DNA from: JAWLHU01 sp049325315
GTDB taxonomy: Bacteria > Bacillota > Sulfobacillia > Symbiobacteriales > Symbiobacteriaceae
DNA length: 64,000 nucleotides
Assembly: GCA_049325315.1 (NCBI GenBank)
Contig: JBMONB010000083.1
Location: 1-64,000 of the forward strand
Direction: 5' to 3'
How positions within the stretch are numbered: position 1 is the stretch's first letter; each line of letters opens with the position of its first letter. This document shows positions 7,848 to 17,406 of this stretch, piece after piece. The position numbers and the translations under genes were made by a program. A model generated the notes under the pieces. The model searched no databases and was not told the origin of the DNA. It was given only the letters and a program-made list of their open reading frames with translations.

Positions 7848-7973
7848 ATGCGCCGTCTTCTGATGCTGATCCTGGTTGCTGTTACCCTGGTCGCCTTCGC
7901 AGCCCCTGTCTCGGCCTCCCCAGAGCCCTGCATCATCGGCTGCATCGAAAGTGTCTCGACCGACACGAAGTAG
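7848..7973 (+). CDS. 41-residue secreted peptide precursor
   Basis: A 41-codon ORF with GGGGGAA upstream of its ATG. Residues 1-23 are a textbook signal peptide: MRR, a hydrophobic core (LLMLILVAVTLVAFAA) and a PVSA cleavage site. The predicted mature part, SPEPCIIGCIESVSTDTK, has 18 residues with Cys28 and Cys32 spaced CxxxC, suitable for a disulfide or thioether ring. I recognise no family. It is divergent from the STAND/SARP regulator and 22 bp ahead of an HD-GYP gene, so it could be a signalling peptide, a small toxin or an envelope peptide. Coding status rests on the ribosome site and the signal-peptide pattern. Confidence 0.7.
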   Translation: MRRLLMLILVAVTLVAFAAPVSASPEPCIIGCIESVSTDTK

Positions 7974-7995
7974 CACGACGACAAGGAGGGGAAGC

Positions 7996-8688
7996 ATGGC
8001 GGTTGAGCGTCTTTGGGTGGAGGAGGGGGTGGGCGTCCCGATCTCCCGGCATCCGGTAGCGGCGCGCTCGCTGCTTGCCCAGATCGCCGCCAAGCACGCC
8101 CCCACTTACAGGCACATGACACGGGTTGCCGCGTACGCCGAGGTATTTGCCACCCACCTTCGGCTTTCGCGCCGGGAGGTCAGGATGGTGTCCCAGGCCG
8201 CCTTGCTGCACGATATCGGCAAGTTGGAGATCGCGGACGCCATCCTGGCAAAGCCGGCTCGGCTCACCGACGAAGAGATGCGCATCATGTGCAGCCACGC
8301 CGAACTGGGCGCCCGCATTCTGGCCCAGTCCTCGGTGCTGGGAGATCTCTCCGACACCGTTCGCTACCACCACGAGTGGTATGACGGGCGGGGCTATCCC
8401 GCCGGTCTGGTGGGGGAGCGGATCCCGTGGACTGCACGGGTGATCAGCATCTGCGATGCCTTCGATACGATGACGACCCCTCGCCCCTACGCCACCCCGC
8501 TGCCACCGAGCCAGGGCCTGGAGGAGCTGGAGCGGTTTGCGGGGATCCAGTTTGACCCCACGCTGGTCCGGGACTTCACGCTCCTGGTGCGAAGCGGTGG
8601 GCTGAAACGGTGGACGTTGGCCCCCCATGAGTACCCCAGTCAGGTTCGCCGCCCGGAGCCGCTGGCCCTTCGCCTGGCGGACGGATAG
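7996..8688 (+). CDS. HD-GYP domain phosphohydrolase
   Basis: A 230-residue, single-domain HD-GYP protein. HDIGK lies at 72-76 and HHEWYDGRGYP at 125-135, the signature associated with cyclic di-GMP (or related dinucleotide) phosphodiesterases using a bimetal site. No receiver or membrane domain is attached, so it is likely a cytosolic enzyme or degenerate effector; the tail after about 165 is shorter than in full HD-GYP domains. ATG 7996 is preceded by AAGGAGGGG; a longer reading frame overlaps the peptide gene and lacks a ribosome site. It is probably co-transcribed with the secreted peptide, 22 bp upstream. Confidence 0.85.
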   Translation: MAVERLWVEEGVGVPISRHPVAARSLLAQIAAKHAPTYRHMTRVAAYAEVFATHLRLSRREVRMVSQAALLHDIGKLEIADAILAKPARLTDEEMRIMCSHAELGARILAQSSVLGDLSDTVRYHHEWYDGRGYPAGLVGERIPWTARVISICDAFDTMTTPRPYATPLPPSQGLEELERFAGIQFDPTLVRDFTLLVRSGGLKRWTLAPHEYPSQVRRPEPLALRLADG

Positions 8689-8774
8689 ATCTCCCTACGC
8701 TTTTGTAATACAACATCCACAGTTGAAATACCTAGTGAGAACAGGACTTTTTTACATGAAACGATAACGTGAAA

Positions 8775-8805
8775 GGGCAGCCCGCCTGGGGAGAGCGGGC
8801 TGCCC
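8775..8805 (-). terminator. Terminator after small membrane-protein gene
   Basis: GGGCAGCCCGC and GCGGGCTGCCC form an 11-bp perfect stem with a 9-nt loop. On the minus strand it is followed by TTTC. It lies 35 bp beyond the stop of the gene at 8841. Confidence 0.75.
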
Positions 8806-8840
8806 TCTGCTTATTCGGCCTGTGTCCGGGCGGGGGACAC

Positions 8841-9035
8841 CTATTTGAACCCGGTCAGCACCCGGGCCGGAAGGGTGACGATCGCCCAGATTAGCCGCAG
8901 AACCCCATCTACAGCGATGCCGACGATGCGGAACGGAATCAGGAGCAGCCAGACAATGGGGTAGAGGAGCAGCGCCACAATGGCGACGGGTCCGGCAATC
9001 ACAAAGAGCAGGACCCACAGCAGAAATGCGACCAC
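8841..9035 (-). CDS. Small hydrophobic membrane protein
   Basis: A 64-residue protein with two probable transmembrane helices (about 3-33 and 36-60) and almost no charged residues except near the ends. GTG 9035 has GGGAGGGAAG upstream. No family was recognised; the pattern resembles small membrane proteins found in many Firmicutes. It is divergent from the sigma-54 activator gene. Confidence 0.65.
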   Translation of the reverse strand: MVAFLLWVLLFVIAGPVAIVALLLYPIVWLLLIPFRIVGIAVDGVLRLIWAIVTLPARVLTGFK

Positions 9036-9188
9036 AATCTTCCCTCCCGTAACGGTCTCTTTGCTCGGTTTGACGATCGCTGGTCAACCCTCTCCTTCAA
9101 AAAGATTCTGCGCAGGTCGATTTTGTTCGCTCTCTGGAGAGAGAGGGCACGACGGGTTACAATCGAGAGGAGAGGGGGCGCCGTACGC

Positions 9189-10709
9189 ATGTCCCACCGC
9201 TGGCGGGTCACAACAGAGAACCGGATCGGCATGGCCCTGGACATTCTCTCGGTCATCTCCGGGGCTGGCATTGATGTGGGGGCCATGGAGGTCTTGCCCG
9301 GCCTGGGCTTCTTGCGGTTGGAAGGGGTTCTGGACGAGCCGGTCATGGCCCGCCTCATGTCGCTGCCCGGCGTGATCGCCGTGGATCCGGTGCCCATGCT
9401 GCCGCAGGAGGAGCGGGCCCGGGAGTTGGCCGCGGTGCTCCAGGCAGTGAGCGATGGGGTGCTGGTGGTCAAGGAGGGGAAGGTGACGGGGATGAACCCC
9501 GCCGCCGAGCGAATTCTGAACATCAGCGAGGAGGAGGCGACCGGCCTCCCTGCGCCCTCCGTGTTGGGAACCGACCGGCTGGTGAGGGGGACCGCCTCTT
9601 TCGACCATGAGGAGGTGCGGGCCCACACGTCCCGGGGGAACCTGCACTATATCGCCTCGGGGCGGGCCCTGGGGGAGAACGGGGTGGTGCTGGCGCTCAA
9701 GTCGATTCAGCAGGCGCGCGCCCTGGCCCACTCGCTCACTCGCCCCCAGGCGCTCCGCTTCACCGACCTGATCACCGTCAGCCCGGTCATGCGGGATGTG
9801 ATTCGCATCGCCGAGGCGGCCAGCCGGGTCGATGCCCCGGTGCTGCTTCAGGGCGAGAGCGGCACGGGCAAGGAGATATTCGCCCGGGCGATCCACAGCG
9901 AGTCGGCCCGGTCGGGGGGGCCGTTCGTGCCGGTCAACTGCGCCGCCCTGCCGGAGACGCTGCTGGAATCGGAGCTCTTCGGCTACGAGGAGGGCTCCTT
10001 CACGGGGGCCAAGCGGGGCGGCAAGCAGGGGATCTTTGAGTTTGCGGGAGGCGGCACCGTCTTTCTCGATGAGATCGGCGAGGTGCCCGGCCACCTGCAG
10101 GCGAAACTGCTGCGGGTGCTGCAGGAGGGGCGGGTCCGCCGGGTTGGCGGGCGGGAGGAGATCCCGGTCGACGTGCGGGTGATCACCGCCACCAACCGGA
10201 ACCTCCGTTCCATGGTCTCCGAGCGGCAGTTCCGGGACGACCTTTACTACCGGCTGAATGTGATCCCGGTTGTGATCCCGCCCCTGCGAGCTCGCCGGGA
10301 GGACATTGAGGTGCTGGTCCACCACATGCTCGGGCAGTGGAGCCAGCGAACCGGCCGGCCGGCGCCCCGGCTCAGCCCGGAGGCCTGGCGGCGGGTGAAG
10401 GAGCACCCCTGGCCCGGGAATGTCCGGGAGCTGGAGAACGCCATCGAGCGGGCGCTGGCCCTGGCCCCGGGCGACGAGATCGGGGCGGAGTACCTCATGC
10501 TGGAGAGCGCCGCTGCGCCGGCCCCCGGCGGAGGCTGGGCGCAGGGCGGGCTGAAGGAGCGGCTGGCGGAGGTGGAGCGGCAGATCATTGCCGAGGCGCT
10601 GAACCGGACCGGCAGCGCCCGCCGCGCCGCTGAACTGCTGGGGGTCTCTCACACGACGATCCTCAACAAGGTCCACCGGCTGGGGCTCTCTCACCTGCTC
10701 CGGGAGTAA
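9189..10709 (+). CDS. TyrR-like sigma-54-dependent activator
   Basis: A 506-residue enhancer-binding protein. Residues 1-70 resemble an ACT amino-acid-sensing domain, 75-175 a PAS domain, and 190-430 the AAA+ sigma-54 interaction domain with Walker A GESGTGKE (222-229), the sigma-54 contact loop GSFTGA (269-274) and Walker B VFLDEI (291-296). The C-terminus (about 460-506) is a TyrR/Fis-type helix-turn-helix (GSARRAAELLGVSHTTILNK). Unlike E. coli TyrR it keeps the sigma-54 loop. ATG 9189 has GAGAGGAGAGG upstream. The ACT-PAS layout suggests amino-acid sensing. It most likely activates the methionine gamma-lyase gene next to it through the sites at 10715-10833. Confidence 0.92.
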   Translation: MSHRWRVTTENRIGMALDILSVISGAGIDVGAMEVLPGLGFLRLEGVLDEPVMARLMSLPGVIAVDPVPMLPQEERARELAAVLQAVSDGVLVVKEGKVTGMNPAAERILNISEEEATGLPAPSVLGTDRLVRGTASFDHEEVRAHTSRGNLHYIASGRALGENGVVLALKSIQQARALAHSLTRPQALRFTDLITVSPVMRDVIRIAEAASRVDAPVLLQGESGTGKEIFARAIHSESARSGGPFVPVNCAALPETLLESELFGYEEGSFTGAKRGGKQGIFEFAGGGTVFLDEIGEVPGHLQAKLLRVLQEGRVRRVGGREEIPVDVRVITATNRNLRSMVSERQFRDDLYYRLNVIPVVIPPLRARREDIEVLVHHMLGQWSQRTGRPAPRLSPEAWRRVKEHPWPGNVRELENAIERALALAPGDEIGAEYLMLESAAAPAPGGGWAQGGLKERLAEVERQIIAEALNRTGSARRAAELLGVSHTTILNKVHRLGLSHLLRE

Positions 10710-10714
10710 GGCGA

Positions 10715-10752
10715 TTGGAACGAAATCGTTCCAACTGGCACGAAAACTTTCC
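10715..10752 (+). promoter_or_regulatory. Tandem upstream activator sites
   Basis: TTGGAACGAAATCGTTCCAA (10715-10734) is a perfect 9-2-9 palindrome. A weaker copy, GGCACGAAAACTTTCC (10737-10752), has the same GG-N12-CC frame exactly 20 bp (two helical turns) further on. They begin 6 bp after the activator gene and end 66 bp ahead of the -24/-12 promoter, the usual place for an enhancer-binding protein. Confidence 0.8.
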
Positions 10753-10817
10753 GCATGAGCAGCCGGCTGCAACCGGTCGATCGGCCTCCGGTGCGGGTTT
10801 GCGGTCTTCGGGCCGCA

Positions 10818-10833
10818 TGGCACACCTCTTGCT
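10818..10833 (+). promoter_or_regulatory. Sigma-54 (-24/-12) promoter
   Basis: TGGCACACCTCTTGCT matches the consensus TGGCAC-R-N4-TTGCW completely, with GG and GC at the required spacing. Transcription should start near 10844, about 29 nt ahead of the methionine gamma-lyase ATG. Confidence 0.9.
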
Positions 10834-10872
10834 ATATGAAGGGGTGTACCAGTTTAACCGGAGGTGCGCTTC

Positions 10873-12084
10873 ATGGAGAAGTCGCGGCATCATGCGCTTG
10901 CTACCCGATGTGTCCATGCCGGACAGCAACCGGACCCCCAGACCGGCTCCCTGACCACCCCCATCTACCAGACCTCTACCTTTGTCTTTTCCAGCGCCGA
11001 GCAGGGGGCGGCCCGATTTGCCGGCGAGGAACCCGGCTATATCTACACCCGGCTCGGCAACCCGACCCAGACTGCGCTGGAGGAGAAGCTGGCCGACCTG
11101 GAGGGGGCCGAGGCCGGCCTGGCCTTCGGTTCGGGCATGGCGGCCATCTCCGCTGTGGTGATGGCGCTGGTAAAGGCCGGAGACCACGTGCTCTACGGCG
11201 ACGCCATCTACGGCTGCACCTATGACTTCCTGGTCGATGTGATGTCCCGGTTCGGCGTCGAGGCCTCGCCGGTGGATGTCTCCAGCGTGGAGGCGGTGGC
11301 GGAGGCGATTCGCCCCAATACGAAGCTGCTGATCTTTGAGACCCCGGCCAACCCGACCATGAAGCTGGCCGATATTCGGGCGCTCTCGAAGCTGGCCCAC
11401 AGCCATGGCATTCCCGTGGTGGTGGACAATACCTTCATGTCGCCCTACCTCCAGCGCCCGCTGGAACTGGGCGCCGATGTGGTGGTTCACAGCGCCACCA
11501 AGTATATTGGCGGCCATGGCGATGTGATCGCCGGCGCTGCCATGGGCAAGAAGGAGTTCATCGATGAGGTGCGGCTGACCACGCTGAAGAACGTGGGTGG
11601 CGTGATCTCGCCCTTCGATGCCTGGCTCCTGCTGCGGGGCCTGAAGACGCTGCACATTCGCATGGAGCGGCACTCGCAGAACGCCATGGCGGTGGCCCGC
11701 TTCCTGGAGCAGCATCCGATGGTGGAGCAGGTCTACTACCCGGGGCTGGAGTCCTTTGCCCAGCACGATCTGGCCAAGGCACAGATGGACGGATTCGGCG
11801 GCATCATGGCCTTCGAGGTCAAGGGCGGCGTGGAGGCCGGCCGGCTGATGATGAATGCGGTGAAGCTCTGCCATGTGGCGGTCTCGCTGGGCGATGCGGA
11901 CACGCTGATCCAGCATCCTGCCTCCATGACCCATGCCGTGGTACCGCCGGAGGTCCGGCTGGCGTCGGGGATCAGCGACGGGCTGGTCCGCATCTCAGTC
12001 GGGCTGGAGGATCCCGCCGATGTGATCGGCGACCTGGAGCAGGCGCTCGAGGTGGCCCGAACCACCCTGGCCCTGCACGTATAA
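10873..12084 (+). CDS. mdeA: Methionine gamma-lyase
   Basis: A 403-residue PLP enzyme of the Cys/Met metabolism family, cleaving L-methionine to methanethiol, 2-oxobutyrate and ammonia. Hallmarks: the YTRLGNPT substrate/PLP loop, SATKYIGGHGD with the Schiff-base lysine, and IYGCTYD carrying the Cys that separates methionine gamma-lyases from cystathionine lyases (usually Gly or Pro there). ATG 10873 has GGAGG 9 bp upstream; an in-frame GTG at 10864 overlaps that site. Expression is almost certainly sigma-54 dependent and driven by the neighbouring TyrR-like activator, so the cell uses methionine (or a related amino acid) as a catabolic inducer. Confidence 0.92.
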   Translation: MEKSRHHALATRCVHAGQQPDPQTGSLTTPIYQTSTFVFSSAEQGAARFAGEEPGYIYTRLGNPTQTALEEKLADLEGAEAGLAFGSGMAAISAVVMALVKAGDHVLYGDAIYGCTYDFLVDVMSRFGVEASPVDVSSVEAVAEAIRPNTKLLIFETPANPTMKLADIRALSKLAHSHGIPVVVDNTFMSPYLQRPLELGADVVVHSATKYIGGHGDVIAGAAMGKKEFIDEVRLTTLKNVGGVISPFDAWLLLRGLKTLHIRMERHSQNAMAVARFLEQHPMVEQVYYPGLESFAQHDLAKAQMDGFGGIMAFEVKGGVEAGRLMMNAVKLCHVAVSLGDADTLIQHPASMTHAVVPPEVRLASGISDGLVRISVGLEDPADVIGDLEQALEVARTTLALHV

Positions 12085-12093
12085 GCTAGAAGT

Positions 12094-12125
12094 CGCCCCC
12101 GCTGGCAAGAGCGGGGGCGTTTTTT
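12094..12125 (+). terminator. Terminator after methionine gamma-lyase
   Basis: CGCCCCCGCT and AGCGGGGGCG form a 10-bp perfect stem followed by six Ts. It lies 9 bp after the stop codon. Confidence 0.93.
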
Positions 12126-12136
12126 GCGCGGGCATG

Positions 12137-12859
12137 CTAATGGGGTCCGGTGTCACCGACCTTCATAGGGATTCCGTCGATGGGGTCGTGAAAGCCGTCA
12201 ACATAGAGCTTCCCCTGGCTGTCGATGGAGGCGAAGAAGACCTCGTCGGCGCCGGTGTAGCCGGCCTTCACCAGCTCCCCGGCCAGCCACTCTTCGGTCA
12301 GCCCCATGCGCTTCAGGTTGTCCCGAATGATCACCCGGTCGACGATCACCTCCCGGGACATGCCCTCGTAATCGGTGGGGATCTTCAGATCCCGTGGCTG
12401 AACCGGTCGCGCCTGCGACTTGGGCAGTACGCTGATCGTGCCATCGGTCTCGAAGACGGCGAACTCAATATCCGCCAGGTTGAAGTAGCCCTGCTTGCGC
12501 AGACGGCCCAATAGGTCGTCGACCCGCAGGAAGTTGGCGGCGAGCGCCTTCTCCTGAATGCGACCGTTCTGAATTATCACCGACGGCTCGCCCTCCAGGA
12601 TTTTGCCGGCGGCCCGGTTCTTCAGGACGATGACGTCCAGGAGAATCACCAGGGCGAACCAGAGGATTGTGGCCAGCAGCCACGGGACCAGCGGGTCGTC
12701 GGGGTTGGCGAGGTGGTCTGCGGCCAGGTCGCCCACGGCAACGGCGGTAATGAAGTCAAACAAGGTGGCTTGACTCAGCTGCTTCTTCCCCGCGACCCGG
12801 GAGAGCACCAGCAGGACACCAAAGGTCAGGGCGGTCCGCAGCAGGATCTCCAGTATCAC
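12137..12859 (-). CDS. YetF-like DUF421 membrane protein
   Basis: A 240-residue protein with three N-terminal transmembrane helices (about 5-85) and two small alpha/beta YetF domains after them (about 90-220), the DUF421 layout. Conserved features seen are SRVAGKKQLSQATLFDFI and EGEPSVIIQNGRI. The family is widespread in spore-forming Firmicutes and its role is unresolved. GTG 12859 overlaps the stop of the upstream gene (GTGA), so the two are translationally coupled. Confidence 0.88.
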   Translation of the reverse strand: MILEILLRTALTFGVLLVLSRVAGKKQLSQATLFDFITAVAVGDLAADHLANPDDPLVPWLLATILWFALVILLDVIVLKNRAAGKILEGEPSVIIQNGRIQEKALAANFLRVDDLLGRLRKQGYFNLADIEFAVFETDGTISVLPKSQARPVQPRDLKIPTDYEGMSREVIVDRVIIRDNLKRMGLTEEWLAGELVKAGYTGADEVFFASIDSQGKLYVDGFHDPIDGIPMKVGDTGPH

Positions 12860-13497
12860 TCCCGGATCACCTCGCCCGTCCGGGCGTCCACGGCGAACTG
12901 ATCTCCGCCCAGCCGGAACCGGAAGAGGCCATAGAAGGGTGCTGCTCCCTGCTCCGGCGCCGCTGCGGTGGGATGCGCCCGGCGCACCGCTTCTGCCGCC
13001 TCCGCCCAGCTGCCGACAGCCAGGCTGACCGGCTCCAGCTGGAGGCTCTGGAGCCGCTGTCCGCCCGGAGAGGGCTCAAAGGCGGCCTCGCCGGTCAGCC
13101 CCAGCACCCGGCTGCCGCTGTCGAGCCAGAGCGTCACCGGGACCCTGTGGCCGTGCTCGGCGCCGGCGTCAAACTGGTCGGCCTGCTCGACCAGCGCTTT
13201 GCCCTGGATCAGCCTCCCCTGCCAGCGCTCCAGGAACCGGGCCGCCTCCCGCCGGTCGGCAAAGTAGGGCTCGGGCAGCGCCCCCCTGGCGGCCCGTTCC
13301 ACTGCCCGGGCCAGCGCTTCCGAAGGCCGGGTCCGCGAGGGGGCGGCCGGCGATGGAACGAGAGCGCCGTGCCGGACAGGGAGCCGCTCCGGCGGGCCTG
13401 CCCGCCCGGTGGTCGGAACCTGGATAACGTACAAGGTGGCCGCCAGTACGCCGGCGCCGGCCAGCAGGGCAGGAACCTGCCTCCAGTTGAGGCCCAT
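12856..13497 (-). CDS. Membrane-anchored protein with PepSY-like end
   Basis: A 213-residue protein with one N-terminal hydrophobic segment (about 9-27) and an otherwise exported soluble region. The last about 60 residues resemble a PepSY-type domain, ending FRFRLGGDQFAVDARTGEVIRE. A Pro/Arg-rich linker follows the anchor. ATG 13497 has GGGAGGAGGTG upstream; the longer reading frame from 13629 has none. It is coupled to the DUF421 gene by a 4-bp overlap, suggesting both act together at the membrane. Confidence 0.7.
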   Translation of the reverse strand: MGLNWRQVPALLAGAGVLAATLYVIQVPTTGRAGPPERLPVRHGALVPSPAAPSRTRPSEALARAVERAARGALPEPYFADRREAARFLERWQGRLIQGKALVEQADQFDAGAEHGHRVPVTLWLDSGSRVLGLTGEAAFEPSPGGQRLQSLQLEPVSLAVGSWAEAAEAVRRAHPTAAAPEQGAAPFYGLFRFRLGGDQFAVDARTGEVIRE

Positions 13498-13619
13498 GCG
13501 GAAACACCTCCTCCCAGCAGTCTGCCCTCTGCCTGCGGCTCCTAGCCGCCCGGATGCAGGGAGTTTGGCGGCGCTCAGCGAATCTCCATTCGCCCGATGA
13601 TGGAGAGGAGACGAATCTT

Positions 13620-14807
13620 GTGAGCGCACTGGCCAAACGGCTTCTCGCCCTGCTGTTGCTGGTCTTGTTAGGGCAAGCGCTGAGCGCCCTTTTCGTGCAG
13701 GCCTATGTCTGGGAGCGAGGCGGCGACCTGGTCGCCCTCAGCCGCTTCAACCTGGCGGCGGCCATTGCCATGGCGGCCGCCTTTGTGGTCCTTGGGCCCA
13801 TGGTGAAGCGGGGCCGCTCCGTGGTAGCTGTTCGAATCGGGCTTCTGGTGCAGGTGGCCTTCTTCCTGGCCATTCTGGCCCTGGGGGCGGAGGCGGGGCG
13901 CTATCTGGAGGCGCTTGGCACAATGAACGGCCTGGGCATGGGCGCCTTCTGGGTCGGTCAGAACATCTTGATCCAGGAGGCGACCGGCCCGGAGGGGCGT
14001 GCCCGATTCTGGGGCTATGTGGGCGCCTGCTGGTCGGCCACCGCCCTGGTCGGCCCGCTGACCGGCAGCCGGGTGGTCGCGGGCCTGGGGCCGGAGCTGG
14101 GCTACCAGGTGCTCTTCGGTCTGGCGGCGGCCAGCTACGCCCTGGCCGGCCTGGTCAGCGTCGGGGTGAGCAGCCGGGGGTCAGCGCAGCCCTACCACCT
14201 GGTGGCGGGGCTCCTCGACGATGGCCTGCACCGCCCCTGGTGGCGGCTGCTGGCGGCGCATGTCGTGGCCGGGTTTCGCGACTCGGTCCTCAGCTTTCTG
14301 CCGCTGATCCTGGTCTACGGCGTCACCGGTGATGCCAAGATCATGGGCAACTTCGCCTTTATCACCTCGGCGGTGGGCCTGGCCTCCAACTGGGCAACGG
14401 GGCGGATGCTGCCCCGCCACCGCTGGTGGGTGGCCATGCTCGTCAGCGGCCTCTGCCAGGCGGGGGCGGCGCTCCTGATGCTGGCCAGCCTCTCTGTCAC
14501 CACCCTGCTGCTCTACACCCTGATCGCCGCCCTGGTGGGGCCGCTCCTGGGCGTTCCCTTCCTGAGCCACACCTTCGACACCATCGGCTCCGGCCACGGC
14601 GACAGCCAGATGGAGCGGATCGTGGTCCGGGAGGTCTTCCTGGTGGCAGGGCGCTCCGGCGGCATGCTCCTGCTGCTGCTCCTCTCCAGCCTGCTGACCC
14701 AGGAGCAGACCGCCGCCGCGATGCTCGCCATTGTGGCCGTGGCCGCGGTGCTCCCCGCCCTGATCGTCCGGCAGTCCCTTTCGGCTCACGAAGAACGGAC
14801 GGCCTAA
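13620..14807 (+). CDS. Major facilitator superfamily transporter
   Basis: A 395-residue membrane protein with about 11-12 hydrophobic segments spread along its length and an MFS-like loop after helix 2 (LGPMVKRGRS). GTG 13620 is preceded by GGAGAGGAG at 9 bp. The gene is divergent from the PepSY/DUF421 pair. No substrate can be deduced. Helix 5 onward (QNILIQEATGPEGRARFWG) resembles Bacillus-type uncharacterised MFS proteins. Confidence 0.8.
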   Translation: MSALAKRLLALLLLVLLGQALSALFVQAYVWERGGDLVALSRFNLAAAIAMAAAFVVLGPMVKRGRSVVAVRIGLLVQVAFFLAILALGAEAGRYLEALGTMNGLGMGAFWVGQNILIQEATGPEGRARFWGYVGACWSATALVGPLTGSRVVAGLGPELGYQVLFGLAAASYALAGLVSVGVSSRGSAQPYHLVAGLLDDGLHRPWWRLLAAHVVAGFRDSVLSFLPLILVYGVTGDAKIMGNFAFITSAVGLASNWATGRMLPRHRWWVAMLVSGLCQAGAALLMLASLSVTTLLLYTLIAALVGPLLGVPFLSHTFDTIGSGHGDSQMERIVVREVFLVAGRSGGMLLLLLLSSLLTQEQTAAAMLAIVAVAAVLPALIVRQSLSAHEERTA

Positions 14808-14874
14808 GCCGATTGCCCTATATCTTTCCGGCTCGCTCCTTCGGTAGAATGGAGTCCGGAAGGGGGCATCTTCC

Positions 14875-16290
<1,416 letters not shown>

Positions 16291-16302
16291 CTTAGCGTGA
16301 AC

Positions 16303-16335
16303 AGACCGCCCGGCGGACCGGAGCCCGGGCGGTCT
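16303..16335 (+). terminator. Terminator after aspA
   Basis: AGACCGCCCGG and CCGGGCGGTCT form an 11-bp perfect stem with a loop of about 11 nt, followed by CTTCATATAT. It lies 13 bp after the stop. Confidence 0.75.
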
Positions 16336-16482
16336 CTTCATATATAAACCCATTCTTTTTGTGAATCTCTTCGATAAATTTGTCAACCACCCCTTGAAGA
16401 GAGGGGGGAGCTGTGATAAAACTAATGCTTGTGTGACATAAACAGACGAGATTGGGAGATTTCCAAAGGAGGTACACGTATC

Positions 16483-16704
16483 ATGAGTCTGTTGTTGGCC
16501 GCCACCGAGGCGGGCCTGGCCCAGCGGATTCGCACCCGCATTGCCGAGGGGGCGCCCATTCGCGAGACCGTTGTCGACGAGAACCCCGCCTGGCTGGCGA
16601 GCGAGGTAGGCACTGCGACGGCGAAGGCGCTGTTCCAGAGCGAGCACGCCCACGTTGCCATTCTCGAAGATGGCCGGACCATCGTCCGGCGGGTCCGCGC
16701 CTAA
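16483..16704 (+). CDS. Small protein of unknown function
   Basis: A 73-residue acidic/basic mixed protein with an AAGGAGGT ribosome site ahead of ATG 16483. It is predicted helical in the first half (ATEAGLAQRIRTRIAEG) and has a C-terminal beta-rich stretch (HVAILEDGRTIVRRVRA). No family was recognised. It is monocistronic, with its own terminator. The AT-rich 150 bp upstream probably hold its promoter. Confidence 0.7.
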   Translation: MSLLLAATEAGLAQRIRTRIAEGAPIRETVVDENPAWLASEVGTATAKALFQSEHAHVAILEDGRTIVRRVRA

Positions 16705-16720
16705 TTCACCCAGAAACCAT

Positions 16721-16754
16721 GACCGCCCGGCTGGAAGGCCCGGCGGTCTTTTTT
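16721..16754 (+). terminator. Terminator after small unknown gene
   Basis: GACCGCC and GGCGGTC, extended by GGC/GCC across a C-C mismatch, form the stem; six Ts follow. Confidence 0.9.
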
Positions 16755-16884
16755 CTGTGCCAACGCCCGCCCTGTCGTGGGCGAAACTTTCCGAAAGGTC
16801 CTTGCCAGGAGACAGAAAACACCATAGAATGGAATGAAAGGGATCACAAGGTGGACAACCCGTCCGCTGGGAAGGAGTGACACC

Positions 16885-17406
16885 ATGACAGCCCCACAGG
16901 AGAGCCTGGAGTCGGTTGCAGAGCGTGCCCGTCGCGCCCTGCGAGATAACGAGGAGGCGCGGCTGCAGGCCCAGCAAGCGCTCCGGGAGACCCAGCCTCA
17001 GACGCCACCCCTGCTCCAGGCCGGCCCCCAGGCCCAGACTGAGGCTGTGCCCCAGGCGCCAGTACACCTCGGCCACGAGGCCACCCCCGGCACCATGGAG
17101 CTGCTGGAACGGCGCATGTGGGCGATTCAGCTCGTGCGTGAGCTGGAGCCGCAGCGGGCCTGCTTCCGACAGCGGGTGCAGGAGCTGTCACGCCGGCTGG
17201 CGCAGACCCCCACCGATTCGGTCCACTACGCCCAACTGCTCCAGCGCCTGGCGGAGGCGCACACCGAGCTGAGCCGGCTGGAAGGGCAGGTCGAGGAGGC
17301 ACAGCACGTGATTCGCTCCACCGAATGGCTCATGGAGCTGCTGAGCGATCCGACCCGGACCTGGGCCCGGCAGGCCGGTCAGGAGCGGGATCACATTGCC
17401 CGATAA
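16885..17406 (+). CDS. Coiled-coil protein of unknown function
   Basis: A 173-residue Gln/Glu/Arg-rich soluble protein. Residues 8-45 and 75-160 show heptad-like patterns (LQRLAEAHTELSRLEGQVEEAQ) expected of long helices or coiled coils, separated by a Pro/Gln linker. No family was recognised. ATG 16885 follows GAAGGAGTGACACC. It overlaps the next small gene by 11 bp, so the two are probably an operon. Confidence 0.65.
   Translation: MTAPQESLESVAERARRALRDNEEARLQAQQALRETQPQTPPLLQAGPQAQTEAVPQAPVHLGHEATPGTMELLERRMWAIQLVRELEPQRACFRQRVQELSRRLAQTPTDSVHYAQLLQRLAEAHTELSRLEGQVEEAQHVIRSTEWLMELLSDPTRTWARQAGQERDHIAR

Noticed and set aside
9084..10823. 579-codon minus-strand ORF opposite the sigma-54 activator
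   Set aside because: It is antisense to a clear AAA+ regulator in GC-rich DNA, has shadow-type composition rich in His/Gly/Arg/Pro, and no ribosome site.
16292..16477. Minus-strand ORF after aspA (VVDKFIEEIHKKNGF-like)
   Set aside because: It overlaps the aspA terminator, lacks a ribosome site, and its AT-rich part is better explained as promoter DNA for the gene at 16483.
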